From the NCBI GenBank assembly GCA_934045905.1, contig OW203761.1, positions 35,638,964 through 35,702,963 of the forward strand: a DNA stretch of 64,000 nt. Direction: 5' to 3'. Below, piece by piece: positions 47,501 through 57,562 of the stretch. The DNA is from Leuctra nigra (lineage: Eukaryota; Arthropoda; Insecta; Plecoptera; Leuctridae). The notes beneath the pieces are model-generated. The model worked only from the letters and a program-made list of their open reading frames with translations, ran no database searches and was not told the origin of the DNA. Position numbers and translations under genes: made by a program. Each line of letters starts with the position of its first letter. The stretch's first letter is position 1.

Positions 47501-49782
47501 AGAATAGACGCATAGAGAATTTTAATTCTCTAACAATGCAAAGTTATAATAAAATATCTGAGTTTTGCTTGCTTTGTAGAAATTACATGTTGATGTTCAT
47601 GATATTTTATTATAGACTAAAACTTCAATATAATCTGTGTATGTTAGTAGGTACTTGTGGGCTTATGCCCCTTGCAATAGAGGTTGGTTCAACAATAAAA
47701 ATTAAATATTGACAGGGAAAGAGCAGAGAACATAGGTATTACCGTTTCAATCGTGCTCGACTGTGGAAGCGTTTGCCACACTTGAAGCAAGAGAAGCTCC
47801 GCTCCACAGAATGCACCCAGGAGTGTTTCTGCAAGGAGCGGCGATCCTTGCACGTCTTGCCACACTGTATGCAAGCATTGGGCGGAATGTTCTTGGCGTG
47901 GCGACGACGTACGTGGGCAGCCACAGCAGAAGCATCCATGAAGCACTCTCCGCACAGCATGCATCGATGCGGTTGGTAGCGAGCATGGGTCTCCACATGA
48001 GCCAACAGGTCAGCTTGATCGGGAAACGGGCTACTGCAAACTTGGCAGACAAATTGATTCTCCAGACCAACCTCGGGCTTGATGTGAACTCTGTGAGAAA
48101 AGAATAGGCAAATTAATAAAATACAAGTAGGTACCATACCTAAAAATAAAAGCAAGTTGTAAAGTTCTTGTCAAGTTGTAAAGTAGGTAGGTACATCCGT
48201 CGGTACTCAAGAACATTGACCACAAACATGTTAAGTGGCATTAGTCAAAGTTGAATCAATCAATAAATAACAATTAATAATTATAAATAAATAAGATGCA
48301 GATCTTACCTGCGATGACGTTTGAGAAGATCTTGGCGATGGAAAGACAGTCCACATGTTTCACAATGGAAGTCACCAAATCGATCGTCTCCAGTATACTG
48401 GATTTCCTCTTCGAATGGCAAAGTGACTCCGTGCTTTGTCTTTGAATGCTCTCGAAGTACTGCCAAGTCCCAGAACATTTCCCCACAAGATGTACATTCG
48501 AAGGGGCTGTCTCCAGCATGCATGCGAGAGTGCGAGCCCAATGCCTTCTCTCTAGCAAACCCCACGCCGCAGTGTTGACAAACATAAGGGCGACTTGGGT
48601 CAGTGATGGGTTTTCTCTCAGGAGGAGGAGCATAACGGACAGGCGATTGCATCATCAGCTTCATGTCTTCGTCAACATAGTTACTAGCAGAGCTGTTGCT
48701 TTTATTCCGTATGGCATTGTTCTTTTTCCCCTTTTGAACGTTGTTCACTGGACTGTATTGTGTTCTGTTGATATTATTAGCAGCAGACTTCCTCTTTCTT
48801 GGGTTGACAGGTTTCTGTCGGCGACCTTTGATCTTTGTTTCATTCTGCTGCAAGTACCCATACTCCACATCTTCATCATCGCTCATGTCCTGGCCTGGGG
48901 CATACGCATGGATCTTCATGTGGGTAACGAGATCACTCTTTCGGTGATATCTTGCTCCACACATATTGCATCCGTGAGGTCGATCCGACTGATGGGCTAT
49001 CATATGGTTAGTCAAGTTAGCTTTCTTTCGAAAACGGCGGCTGCAGAAATCACAGGGATATGGCCGCATAGTTGTGTAGGAATCTTGGTCTTGAGGAAGA
49101 GGAATTTCCACTTCATCTTGCTCGTACACTGCAGTATACTTTTGCTCCAAAGGTATCTGTATCTGCAAGCTAAAAAGGTATGCCTCTATTATATATTTTT
49201 TAGAAAAGAAGTGACATACCTATTCCATAGAATGTGATGTAAGCCTAGAAGTAATTTAATCTCCACTAAAACCAAGAGAATAATATTTTTAAAACATTAT
49301 TTTAGGTATAAAAATAAGAGCATTTTGTCCTTAATACTCAGTTTGAATAATCTATTAATTCCACTATGTTTAAAAACATAGGTACCTACCTACTCTACAC
49401 CTATTGTCTTCCTGAAATAATTAACGTAATACATAGCTCCTACCTACTACCTACCTACGCAGCTTTAACAATTTTCATTGGAAGTACTACCTAGGTAGGT
49501 TATAAAATGTTACATGCACACTTACATTTCCCCTTCACTTGATTGTTGGTTCTCCCAAGAATCTCCAACAACCTCTTCCTCTACCACTTGAATATCTAGG
49601 AAGTCCGGGTGAACATCCATAGTGACAACTTCCAAGCCCTCATCATTATTTTGAGGAAATAAAACACAGTCATTGGCAACACCACATATGACTTCTGCAT
49701 CATCAGTTCCAACTTCTTCATTGATGATCTCCATCTCCCACCGCAGGCTGACTGCATTCCCTGCTTCTGCTGGGATACTCAT
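41526..49782 (-). CDS. C2H2 zinc-finger protein B (ZNF-B), ~15 fingers
   Basis: Coding exons in transcript order, GT-AG and in phase: 49782-49526, 49169-48309, 48090-47743, 47129-46802, 42662-41526; 976 aa. The start at 49782 is the first clean ATG (MSIPAEAG...), 6 nt after an in-frame TTG context; an upstream 5' UTR exon is possible. Exon 1 encodes an acidic segment without fingers. Fingers: five in exon 2 (two, a basic Asn-rich linker, three), four in exon 3 (the last completed by exon 4), three in exon 4 plus one split over exons 4/5 (PVCPRAFNQR|VVLREHIRSHH), one at the start of exon 5, and a final one ending HVPIHI at the stop. Exon 5 is otherwise a long Lys/Ala/Pro-rich tail with SPAKKGKAKAK-type repeats reminiscent of linker-histone tails. 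Likely a nuclear DNA- or chromatin-binding protein; target unknown. The RFCWKAFADGGTLRKHERIH finger and C-terminal layout match ZNF-A. Confidence 0.9.
43276..43789. mobile_element. MITE, ~514 bp, AGGTCTGTT ends
   Basis: The left end AGGTCTGTTCGTTTAC mirrors the right end, AGGTCTGTTTGTTTAC on the minus strand. A TTG trinucleotide flanks each side (43273-43275 and 43790-43792), which could be a 3-bp TSD as in PIF/Harbinger elements. The interior repeats ACAACCTGCCA words in both orientations. Confidence 0.6.
44001..44384. mobile_element. TTAA-flanked fold-back element, 384 bp hairpin
   Basis: The element is almost one uninterrupted palindrome: every segment from the outer GGTAGTGAG to the inner GAACCCGAAAA is repeated inverted, with a loop of about 8 nt near 44195. 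TTAA flanks both sides (43997-44000 and 44385-44388), the piggyBac-type target. The inner arms look nearly identical and the outer 40 bp are more diverged. Confidence 0.85.
45488..45562 (+). pseudogene. tRNA-like sequence / possible tRNA-derived SINE head
   Basis: A perfect T arm (CTGGG-TTCGATT-CCCAG, 45538-45554) contains a consensus B box. Upstream, TTTAATGGTTAAAGC resembles a D arm, and GGG-CCGGAAA-CCC a shortened anticodon arm. The acceptor 3' strand TCGGGGT lacks a matching 5' strand, and the anticodon loop lacks T33, so a functional tRNA is unlikely. No SINE tail was delimited. Confidence 0.45.
46165..46725 (+). pseudogene. Decayed non-LTR retrotransposon (LINE) reverse-transcriptase C-terminal fragment
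   Basis: The plus strand reads LLWNEQFPKKYKLLLFKAYF, then LPILTYGSVTW, then after a one-base frameshift KILRSIQGITKMDKIRREKI, LRWFGHMKRM, IPRREFEVASSDRRVGRPQEK and VAEDVQE. The pattern YG..W ... LR...GITR.D.IR ... RW.GH..RM ... GRP...W is the conserved C-terminal tail of insect LINE reverse transcriptases. At least four stops and one frameshift show it is dead. It lies antisense to ZNF-B inside intron 4. Confidence 0.8.
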
Positions 49783-51041
49783 TCTGATGGCAGGTAGCAA
49801 CCTAGCAGTAGGGAAGTAGGTAATCAGTTCTGTAAGGGCCTATACATGCATTAGTACAAATAGGCAATCGTAAAAATTGGAAGTCACAATATTACTTATC
49901 ATTTCAAACTACTTCTAAATATTCTATTCAACTAGTTTGACTGCGAACAAACTCTGAAAAAGCTGTGGTGTTCGAAAGGTTCTAGCCAGAGTTAATATTC
50001 TAGGCTGCAGAAGCCATTGTGAATGATGGAGAAATATTAGGTTAGTTCATCCTTGGAGCTTACGCGCTATGTGTTGAACTCTTCAAATATCTTCATTGTT
50101 AGATGTTTTCCTTCCAAAATGTTGACATCCGTTGACGATTATCAATAAAAAGTGGTTTCGGTACATTTAAAATAAGAAATATAGCATATTTCTTATGTAA
50201 TATGTGTGAAAATTACAAACCTAACCAAATTTTCAATGAGCGTCAAAATGTTTATCGCGGCCGAAAACGGTAAACAGCAGAAGATGCAGAAACGACCGCT
50301 AGGTGTCAGCACTTCCCGGGTAGAGTGTGACTTGCATAGCTCAATACAGATGGCAGTTCAATGCAAAAATATATAAATTGCATTTTTTTAATAATACATT
50401 TTTTTAATTATAATGTTTAAAACAATGTTTATTGAATATATGACCACATATATAATGCACATACATTTATATTGTAGGCATAATACAAATAATTGATTTT
50501 AAAAACAAAAATATCTAAATAAGTGAAACTAGGTATTTATTGTATCCAACATAATTCTTTTTTCATTTTGCCGACAAGAATTGAAGATTTTTTTTCTGTT
50601 TTTTGTGCATTGTTAATTTCATTCCAAATACATTTCACATACACATACTACCTACGTGGTTTTATTTAGTGTTTGCATGTAATTAGTAGATTGTTCATTT
50701 TCCTTACAAATCCATAAAGTTATAATATTATGAAATTTCCTACTTGTCGACACTAAAAGTAATGATAAACATTATAAACTACAACCAGATGTAGAACTAT
50801 AGATAGTTTCTCAGCGAGAGCTATTTATTTGTCTAATGTTCCTCTAAATATATAGTGTCGTCGAGCTGTTAATAATTATTATTTTATGATGCCAGTGTAT
50901 TATACTAGAAAAACGCTCGGTGTAACGGCAACGCGTTGATAAGCGACCCTTTGTATTGAAAACGAATTGGCGTGGAATCTATTCCTCTACATACCTTGAC
51001 CCTTTGAAGATCTATGATAAAAGTGATAGAATCATTGCAAG

Positions 51042-51135
51042 GTCGGCGGGCAACAGCCAAAGATGAACCCGCGCTAGCATGGGCCGCCCTATACCTGGCA
51101 ATGCTAAAGTGGGTTAATCTTTGCCTGTCACCGAC
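51042..51135. repeat. Short MITE family, copy 2
   Basis: Related to 7689-7779 through the shared core GCATGGGCCG..CTATACCTGGCAATGCTAAA and the inverted ends GTCGG.G.CA..CAAAGATGAACCC / GTCGGTGACAGGCAAAGATT. Confidence 0.7.
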
Positions 51136-52407
51136 TCTAGGTACATTTTGATATATTGAAGTTCATTCCCGATTTGTCAAAAAACACCTCCACCAGATCC
51201 CCCCCCCCCCCACCCCCAAATGAACTTAAAAATTTTGTCCCTTCAACCCTCCTGCAGAAATCCGGCTGAAATATCTCTTTCTCTAAAATGTAAAAGCTTA
51301 TCTGGGATATTTGGATTTATATTTTTTAAATCTCTGTACCAATACGGCAATTACCTAAAAGGTATTCAAACTAGTAGGTACATTGATGCGGTGACCATGA
51401 ATAAATAAATGTTTACCGTAAATATTTACGAACCCCGCCATTTTACACAATGATGTTTGATGTTTGTATACTCATTTGTCAAATTGTCAAAAAATTATCA
51501 AATAAAGAATTATTTATCTTATCTTATCTTCTCATGGGCGTCCAGAGGAGGGGGGAAGCGCTTGCCCCCTCACACCCCTTGGAATTCCATTCGAAAAAAA
51601 TAAATGCACTAGGTATGTTTTGTTGATCCTTCAGAGGAAAGTGTGTGTCCTGCATACACTATTTTTGGTAATTTCTGAATGATTCTTGATTCTATATAGT
51701 ATATCTTTATTCAGAGAAATAAAGTCTGCCAAACACAGAATAACTATCAATATAAAATACATGAAATTAATTATGAAGTTGTTTAAAATTAAATTGAAAA
51801 GGTTATACAGAAAAATTGAAGCAGATTTTTTACAGCATTATGGTCGTATTCTGCACACTATATGCCATATTACCCCGGACCCACAAATGCTAGGGGACCC
51901 TTCCCCTATAGCCCCCATTGAACTTTGACACTTTGCCCCCCCCCCCCCTCCCCCACCCCTGAATTCCTGTGCCTGGATTCTCAAAAAGTTGTGGAAACGG
52001 AGAATTTCGAATAAGTCTGCGCTTTTGAATGATTCAAGAACTGTATTGAGAAATGTGTAAATAATAAAATTATTGGGAATGTAGGTTTCTTTTTTCACAA
52101 CACACATCCCTTCATTTCAATAAAATGATTCATTGAATAAAATAATACATGGGGTGTATATTTTTCTGCCACTACGTGTCAAGACTCAAGACCCATCAAA
52201 AACTTCTAACAAGTTTCACTTTCCATAGCTGCACATCGAGTGTTTAGATTATAAAGAATGATTCACCTCTTGTATTAAACGTCCCGATTATACGTTTATT
52301 TGTTCACTAGATTAAAGTTTGTCAGGACGGGCTCAGCATATCATGGCTGGACAGTCAGGTCTCTTGTTTGCTTGTCGTGGGAGAGTGTTTATCTTGTAAC
52401 TCAGTCG

Positions 52408-52442
52408 TCCCCCGACGCCGACGCCGCCGACGCCGCCGACGC
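52408..52442. repeat. CGACGC / GCCGAC trinucleotide tract
   Basis: A 35-bp GC-rich run of GACGCC/GCCGAC units in otherwise AT-rich intergenic DNA. No support for it being coding. Confidence 0.75.
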
Positions 52443-52607
52443 CTCGTCGACTGATGCGTCGGATGTATGATGACTTTCTATTGATAATACCTGATCGTGT
52501 CAAGATCAATGAGCATATTCCATTGATGTCAGTTTCAAATAGAGATGCAAATAACTCCACGACATAACATAAAATATACCTATGTACCTACCTCAGAGGT
52601 ACAAGGC

Positions 52608-53026
52608 TAGGGCTCCCATCCGTACCGTTTTTGACGGGACAGTCCCTTCTTTTGAGGTAGTGTCCCGTTGTCCCCACAACATTTTAAAAACCTTGTATTT
52701 GTCCCGCTTTTCTAACAAGTCAAAAATCCCGCTCATTTTCATTCAAAATTTGAATGAAAATGAGCGGGATTTCAAGGAAATATCAAGGAAACAAAACTAC
52801 GCACGTTCAATAAAAAGAAACACAATTTATTTCCTGTCAAAAGTGCGTAGAATTGCTCTAAATCGTGTTATGAATTTCAAATTTTTCCCGGGGCTATGCG
52901 CCCCGGACCCGCATTTAGCTGGGGGGCCACCCCCCCCCCCCCCCGGCCACCCAATGTTATCGCACAGGATTGTATATCTGGAATTTTTTTGTCCCGCTTT
53001 TTCACATTTAGATTATGGGAACCCTA
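52608..53026. mobile_element. hAT-type element with perfect 8-bp TSD and internal palindrome
   Basis: Termini TAGGGCTCCCAT and, inverted, TAGGGTTCCCAT match the TAGGG..CCA hAT consensus. TACAAGGC flanks both sides exactly (52600-52607 and 53027-53034). The interior includes a 24-bp-arm palindrome with a 1-nt centre (52724-52772) and several GTCCCG/CGGGAC words. At 419 bp it is non-autonomous. Confidence 0.9.
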
Positions 53027-56000
53027 TACAAGGCCCGATGTGCATTTCAATTATTTGCTTTGCACACTTTTGAAATCACGTTTGTAAGGCAATTTGACTT
53101 GGTTAGTCTAAGACTGAAGTTTACAAATACAGTTATATTGAAGTATTGACTGCTGGCACCAATTACAATTACAAATACTCTTCTCCAGAGTCAATAAAAT
53201 GTACATACATCGGGCTTGTACGTTTGAGGTTGGCATTGGCATACATAGTAGAGAAGGAGAAAGAAATTCGCACGAAGAAAGAGTCTCTGGTTTTTAGGGT
53301 ATTTATGCGCTAAAGCGTAAGTGCCGATCTTGTGCCGATCTTTTATGTTGTTAAGTCGTCGAAAAAGCTCAACCAAGAAGTTACCTTACCTATTCTCTTC
53401 CCCTTCACTGGGTATTGAGAATATGCATGTAGAAAATCTATATAGGTAACAGATGGAGCGCTACGTCACGTTATGCTTATTTCCTTTTAATTGTTCGCCA
53501 TATGTTTACCTTACGTAAATGCATTGAGTGTTGCACAAAACATTTGCCAGGCACAGAATGCAAGGTGTAGAGATCATGTAATTGTGTCCCTTTTACACTC
53601 TTAATATTTACCTTTGCGTTTTCCTCCTGACAATGGCAGACGGTTCTCTGAAACCTTTAAGTACCTATACGTATTATATTATTATGTACAAAATCCTGAG
53701 TTCGTTGAATCATTGTGCGGATCATATTGAATGTTGCACAGTTATTGAGACAAGCCACAAGTTCTTTTATGATGATCCAAATCATCGGGACAATGAGTTA
53801 TTGATATTTAGGATAATTTTGAAGTATTTGTAGCTATGTTTCATCAGCGAACTAAATATTGATCTGTTTCAAATGAGCTATGTCTTCATTTCCGGCGCTC
53901 ATTTCAAATCACCACCTCTAATTTATACAGCTTTGTTTGAAGCGGTAATCGAGGTATAAGAAGGAAGGAAGCGATTATATAACATACGGATACAGTGCTT
54001 GGCAGCTAGTCGCTAACGCTCTTCTAGATTCATTAATGGTGTTTAATAATATAATAATATTTTATTGACTGCCCAATAAACAAGGTTGATCAAAACCACA
54101 GAATAACGATCAACAAATAGAATTAATACCATTAATGCAAAGCAAACTGACACAAACTACTCAAGAGGTCCACTAATGTGGAGCAAGTTGGCTACAAGTG
54201 TCCCGGATTAGATTTCCTCGGACGTCCTTCCTATCCGATGCTTTTTAGTTTTTATATTTGTATGGTTTCCCTCATTCGAGAGGCAAATGTGATTAAGGTT
54301 CCTACCAAGCAGCCACAGACACCTTCTTTCCCAGTCCAGCCTTACACAAGAAAAACAAAAAACAGGAGCGACACCAATAAAATATTTCATATTCAAATTA
54401 TGTAGTATATTTTATTAACAAATATATTGTTTGACACATTTTACATTAAATTGAACATACGGTTATGTGTGGGGGGGGGGGGGGGGTGAAGGTTTAGAGT
54501 ACGTGATACGACAATGACGGTTACTGAAGATGTACTTAAGATGGATTGGGCATGCTATATACCACGAGGTTATTTCAAATAATCTGATAGAAATTACATT
54601 GGATACAAAAATACGATTAGTCCACGAAAATTACAAGTTTAGATATATGTGTTGGTTCGGGTTTTAGCTGGAAGGTAGACACACCATTTTCTTTCGCATC
54701 ACAATCAATGTTTAGTTTTATCAAATCTATAACCCGATATAAAACCCGTTCTCTTCACCTTATCATCATTCGTTTCTGTGTACTACACCTTAGCTTGGTT
54801 GGATACGAAATATGAACGCAAGATTTCATGGGCTCAACTAATAAAACCTTGCGCTTATACTTCTATGTCGTCTTAGTTAAAATATAACAATTATTTTTAG
54901 TCCCAAAGTATTAAAGACAGCTTACATTCATAAACGTTGCGTACATATAATTACAGAAAACATGATCTCCCTGCAATAGGGCTGAGCTAAATCTAAAAGT
55001 ATGCTATAAGTGACTTACAGAGATTAATAAGAACGTAACACATTGTTTACTACACGATAATACTTATTTATGCTCAAATAGCAGTTTAAATAATTTGAAT
55101 AAAGAAATAATCAGTTACTTTTAATTTTAAATACAAAATGTAATATATATCACAAAAATAAAGCGCTTACACATTGCACCGCTCATTTCGAATAAATTAA
55201 GATGAAAGTCCATTGAAAACCACCTGGAAACCACGTGACCTCTGAGTGATCATTTAGGAGTTGTCTCCATTTTATAATCAAATATTAATAACTCGAGGCT
55301 TCGTATTCATTCATAAGTAAATTTTCACTTTACTTTCATCAACGAACCAGCATTGATTTAAAAAGTATATATTTACTCTATTACCAATTACCATTGTTTA
55401 ATAAATTGTCGTTGTATCATTTCAATACTTGGGTAAACAGTTCTTGATATACATTGACACAATTAACATACAGTAACATTGTTAAATTATTTATGAAGTT
55501 TGTGTAGTGGACTAAGTAAGGGTGGAGTTCCATATTAGCGTTTGTGTGTCGACAGAGTTGCTGTTTTGTGCAAATTACTTTCATTACAGGATGTGCTAGT
55601 AAAATGTCTATATTTTACTGATTCAAGTGTTACGTACATAATTATTTACAAAAGTGTTTTACTTCATTGTTATAATCAAGACTGTACAATAATTTTACCC
55701 TGCAGTTACGTATGTGTTCATATACTCGCTGAACGCGGCCAAACAACACTCGCATTAGTAGTGGATCACAAATCAACATCAATCACAGTTTTATTACGTC
55801 AAATTTGGTTTCATTGTTCCTTTCATAGTTTTTGTCAAATGTTGACTACAAGAAGAGGATTCTTTTACGCAGTGTTATAGTATCTTGTTGACAACAAATG
55901 TTTAATATTAAGCACCTCTAAGAAATCACTGAACACTGAACGTAACGATAGAATTATATGATTATATTTATTTGGGAATCTAACGGTCATTCATTCTTGC

Positions 56001-56263
56001 TAATATAACATGTAGGTATATTATATAATATATGTCACAGCGTTCCTTAATTAAACATTGATTTTAATTTCATTGTGTGATTATATAATAAACGAATGTT
56101 TCCTTTAATACAATTGGCACAATTATATAATAATTATGCGCTGATATGAGTGTCAACTGATTATACTCGCTGCAGCGCAGCGAATGTTTTCTAAGTCTAA
56201 AAGTGTCCTCAAGATGGTGATTATCTGCAGTCTCAAGATCCGGCACTCAATATTGTCAAGTGC

Positions 56264-57562
56264 TTACACTTGAGTGCGCTGCTGTCCATTGACGCATGCG
56301 TCTTCCTTCTCATTGAGATCGCGACTTGAAGTGGTCTGATTGGTGTCACTGCTCACCGTGACGTTCGACCTCGACGTCATCGTCAACGCCGTCGTCGAGT
56401 GCTCCGCCTTGCTGACGAGCGGCCGCTCCCCGTCGTCCAGCTCCATGGCCGGGCAGAGACTGTGACCCTTGCCCTTCTGCTGGCGATGTTTCTCCGACCC
56501 CTGTTTGTGGCGTCGAGGAAAGACGCTGTTCTCCATGTGCAGCGTTGCGTTCACGTCGCGGCCGGCGGCGCATGTGCACGCCTTCAGAAAGCTCTTCTTG
56601 AAGTTGTCGCTGAGGAACGCGTAGAGGATCGGGTTCATCGCGGAGTTGGAGTAAGCGAAGATGCCCGACAAGAGGAATATCGCGATCGACAACGGTGATT
56701 GGCACTCGTTCGGTGGAGTGAAAATCAGAGCTACTTGAGTGGCCCAATATGGCGTCCAACAGATGACGTAGACGGTGATGACGGTCAACACGAGCTTCGT
56801 CACTTTCCGATGTGACTTCTTCTTCTCCTTGGACTTGTTTTTCGGTCCGACAGTCTTCAGTTTCTTGATGACGAGGAAGTAGAAGATGAATATCAGAATG
56901 AGCGGCACGGCGAAGCCGAGGACGAAGGAGTAGAGTATGAACGCGGTTTGCCCGCTGAGGCTGTTGGTCTCCGGCCAGTAGATGTTGCACGTGTCCTTGC
57001 CCTCCGTGATCGTGTTGGAGTACATGAAGATCGGCACGACGAGCAGCGCGCTGGCGATCCACGCCGTCGCCGACACCACCTTGGAGATGAACGGCGTGCG
57101 CATCTTCGGCGAGGTGATCGGATGACACACGGCGATGTACCGATCAGCGCTCATGATCGTCAGGAACATGCTGCTTGTGAACTGGTTGATACTGGTCGTC
57201 GTCATGTACGCCTTGCACATGATCTTGCCGAACGGCCAGTACCGGAGGTAAATCGTGATCAAGAGAAACGGGATGCCGATGAGGAAGCACTCGTCAGCGA
57301 CCGCCAGGTTCACGATGTACATATTAGTGACAGTCTGCATCTTGGAGAAGCGGAGGACGACGTATATGACGAGAGTGTTGCCGAGAAGGCCGGTGATGCA
57401 GACGACGGCGTACATGAACTGCGTGATGATGTTGAGTGTTGGTAGATCGGTGTTGCAGAGCGTCATGTTCGACATCGACATGTTCGCCGGCGTCGCGCTG
57501 TCGTTCTCCCACGGCGAGCTGTAGTCGCCGTCGAAGGGCGACATCGTGGAGATTAGCGACAT
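56264..57562 (-). CDS. AstC-R: Allatostatin-C receptor (somatostatin-receptor-like class A GPCR)
   Basis: Plasma-membrane receptor for the neuropeptide allatostatin C, normally coupled to Gi/o; insect orthologues modulate juvenile-hormone synthesis, gut and circadian reproductive signalling. Single coding exon, 432 aa. The first ATG fits: the N-terminus has three N-glycosylation sequons (NDS, NMS, NMT) before TM1. Hallmarks: GN in TM1 (61-62), NLAVAD in TM2 (D90), disulphide cysteines C116 and C192, DRY at 140-142, CWTP in TM6 (268-271), NPILY in TM7 (310-314) and a cysteine pair after helix 8 (CTC, 329-331) for palmitoylation. The stretch MQTVTNMYIVNLAVADECFL is typical of somatostatin/opioid/allatostatin-C receptors. 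The ~110-aa C-tail is rich in Ser/Thr and Lys/Arg. The CDS is markedly GC-rich against AT-rich flanks. A galanin-type (allatostatin-A) receptor is less likely because of the TM2 and TM6 motifs. Confidence 0.92.
   Translation of the reverse strand: MSLISTMSPFDGDYSSPWENDSATPANMSMSNMTLCNTDLPTLNIITQFMYAVVCITGLLGNTLVIYVVLRFSKMQTVTNMYIVNLAVADECFLIGIPFLLITIYLRYWPFGKIMCKAYMTTTSINQFTSSMFLTIMSADRYIAVCHPITSPKMRTPFISKVVSATAWIASALLVVPIFMYSNTITEGKDTCNIYWPETNSLSGQTAFILYSFVLGFAVPLILIFIFYFLVIKKLKTVGPKNKSKEKKKSHRKVTKLVLTVITVYVICWTPYWATQVALIFTPPNECQSPLSIAIFLLSGIFAYSNSAMNPILYAFLSDNFKKSFLKACTCAAGRDVNATLHMENSVFPRRHKQGSEKHRQQKGKGHSLCPAMELDDGERPLVSKAEHSTTALTMTSRSNVTVSSDTNQTTSSRDLNEKEDACVNGQQRTQV

Larger units (their letters stand above)
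49783..56263. other. Intergenic region between ZNF-B and the allatostatin-C receptor
   Basis: The ZNF-B promoter or 5' exon probably lies near 49800-50350, where a local rise in GC occurs (around 50260-50340). The rest is AT-rich and holds a short MITE copy, poly-C tracts, a hAT element and a GCCGAC-type trinucleotide tract. The interval 53400-56263 shows no gene; its distal part may be 3' UTR of the receptor. Confidence 0.45.

Noticed and set aside
48446..49237. 263-codon plus-strand frame
   Set aside because: Antisense shadow of ZNF-B exon 2; hydrophobic because it reads the complement of His/Lys/Cys codons.
56346..57128. 260-codon open frame on the minus strand in another frame of AstC-R
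   Set aside because: A frame-shifted shadow of the receptor; the receptor frame has all GPCR motifs, this one has none.
56948..57445. 165-codon open frame on the plus strand within AstC-R
   Set aside because: It is antisense to a well-supported GPCR and is explained by the GC-rich codon bias; the translation is Arg/Asp/His-rich low-complexity sequence with no domain.
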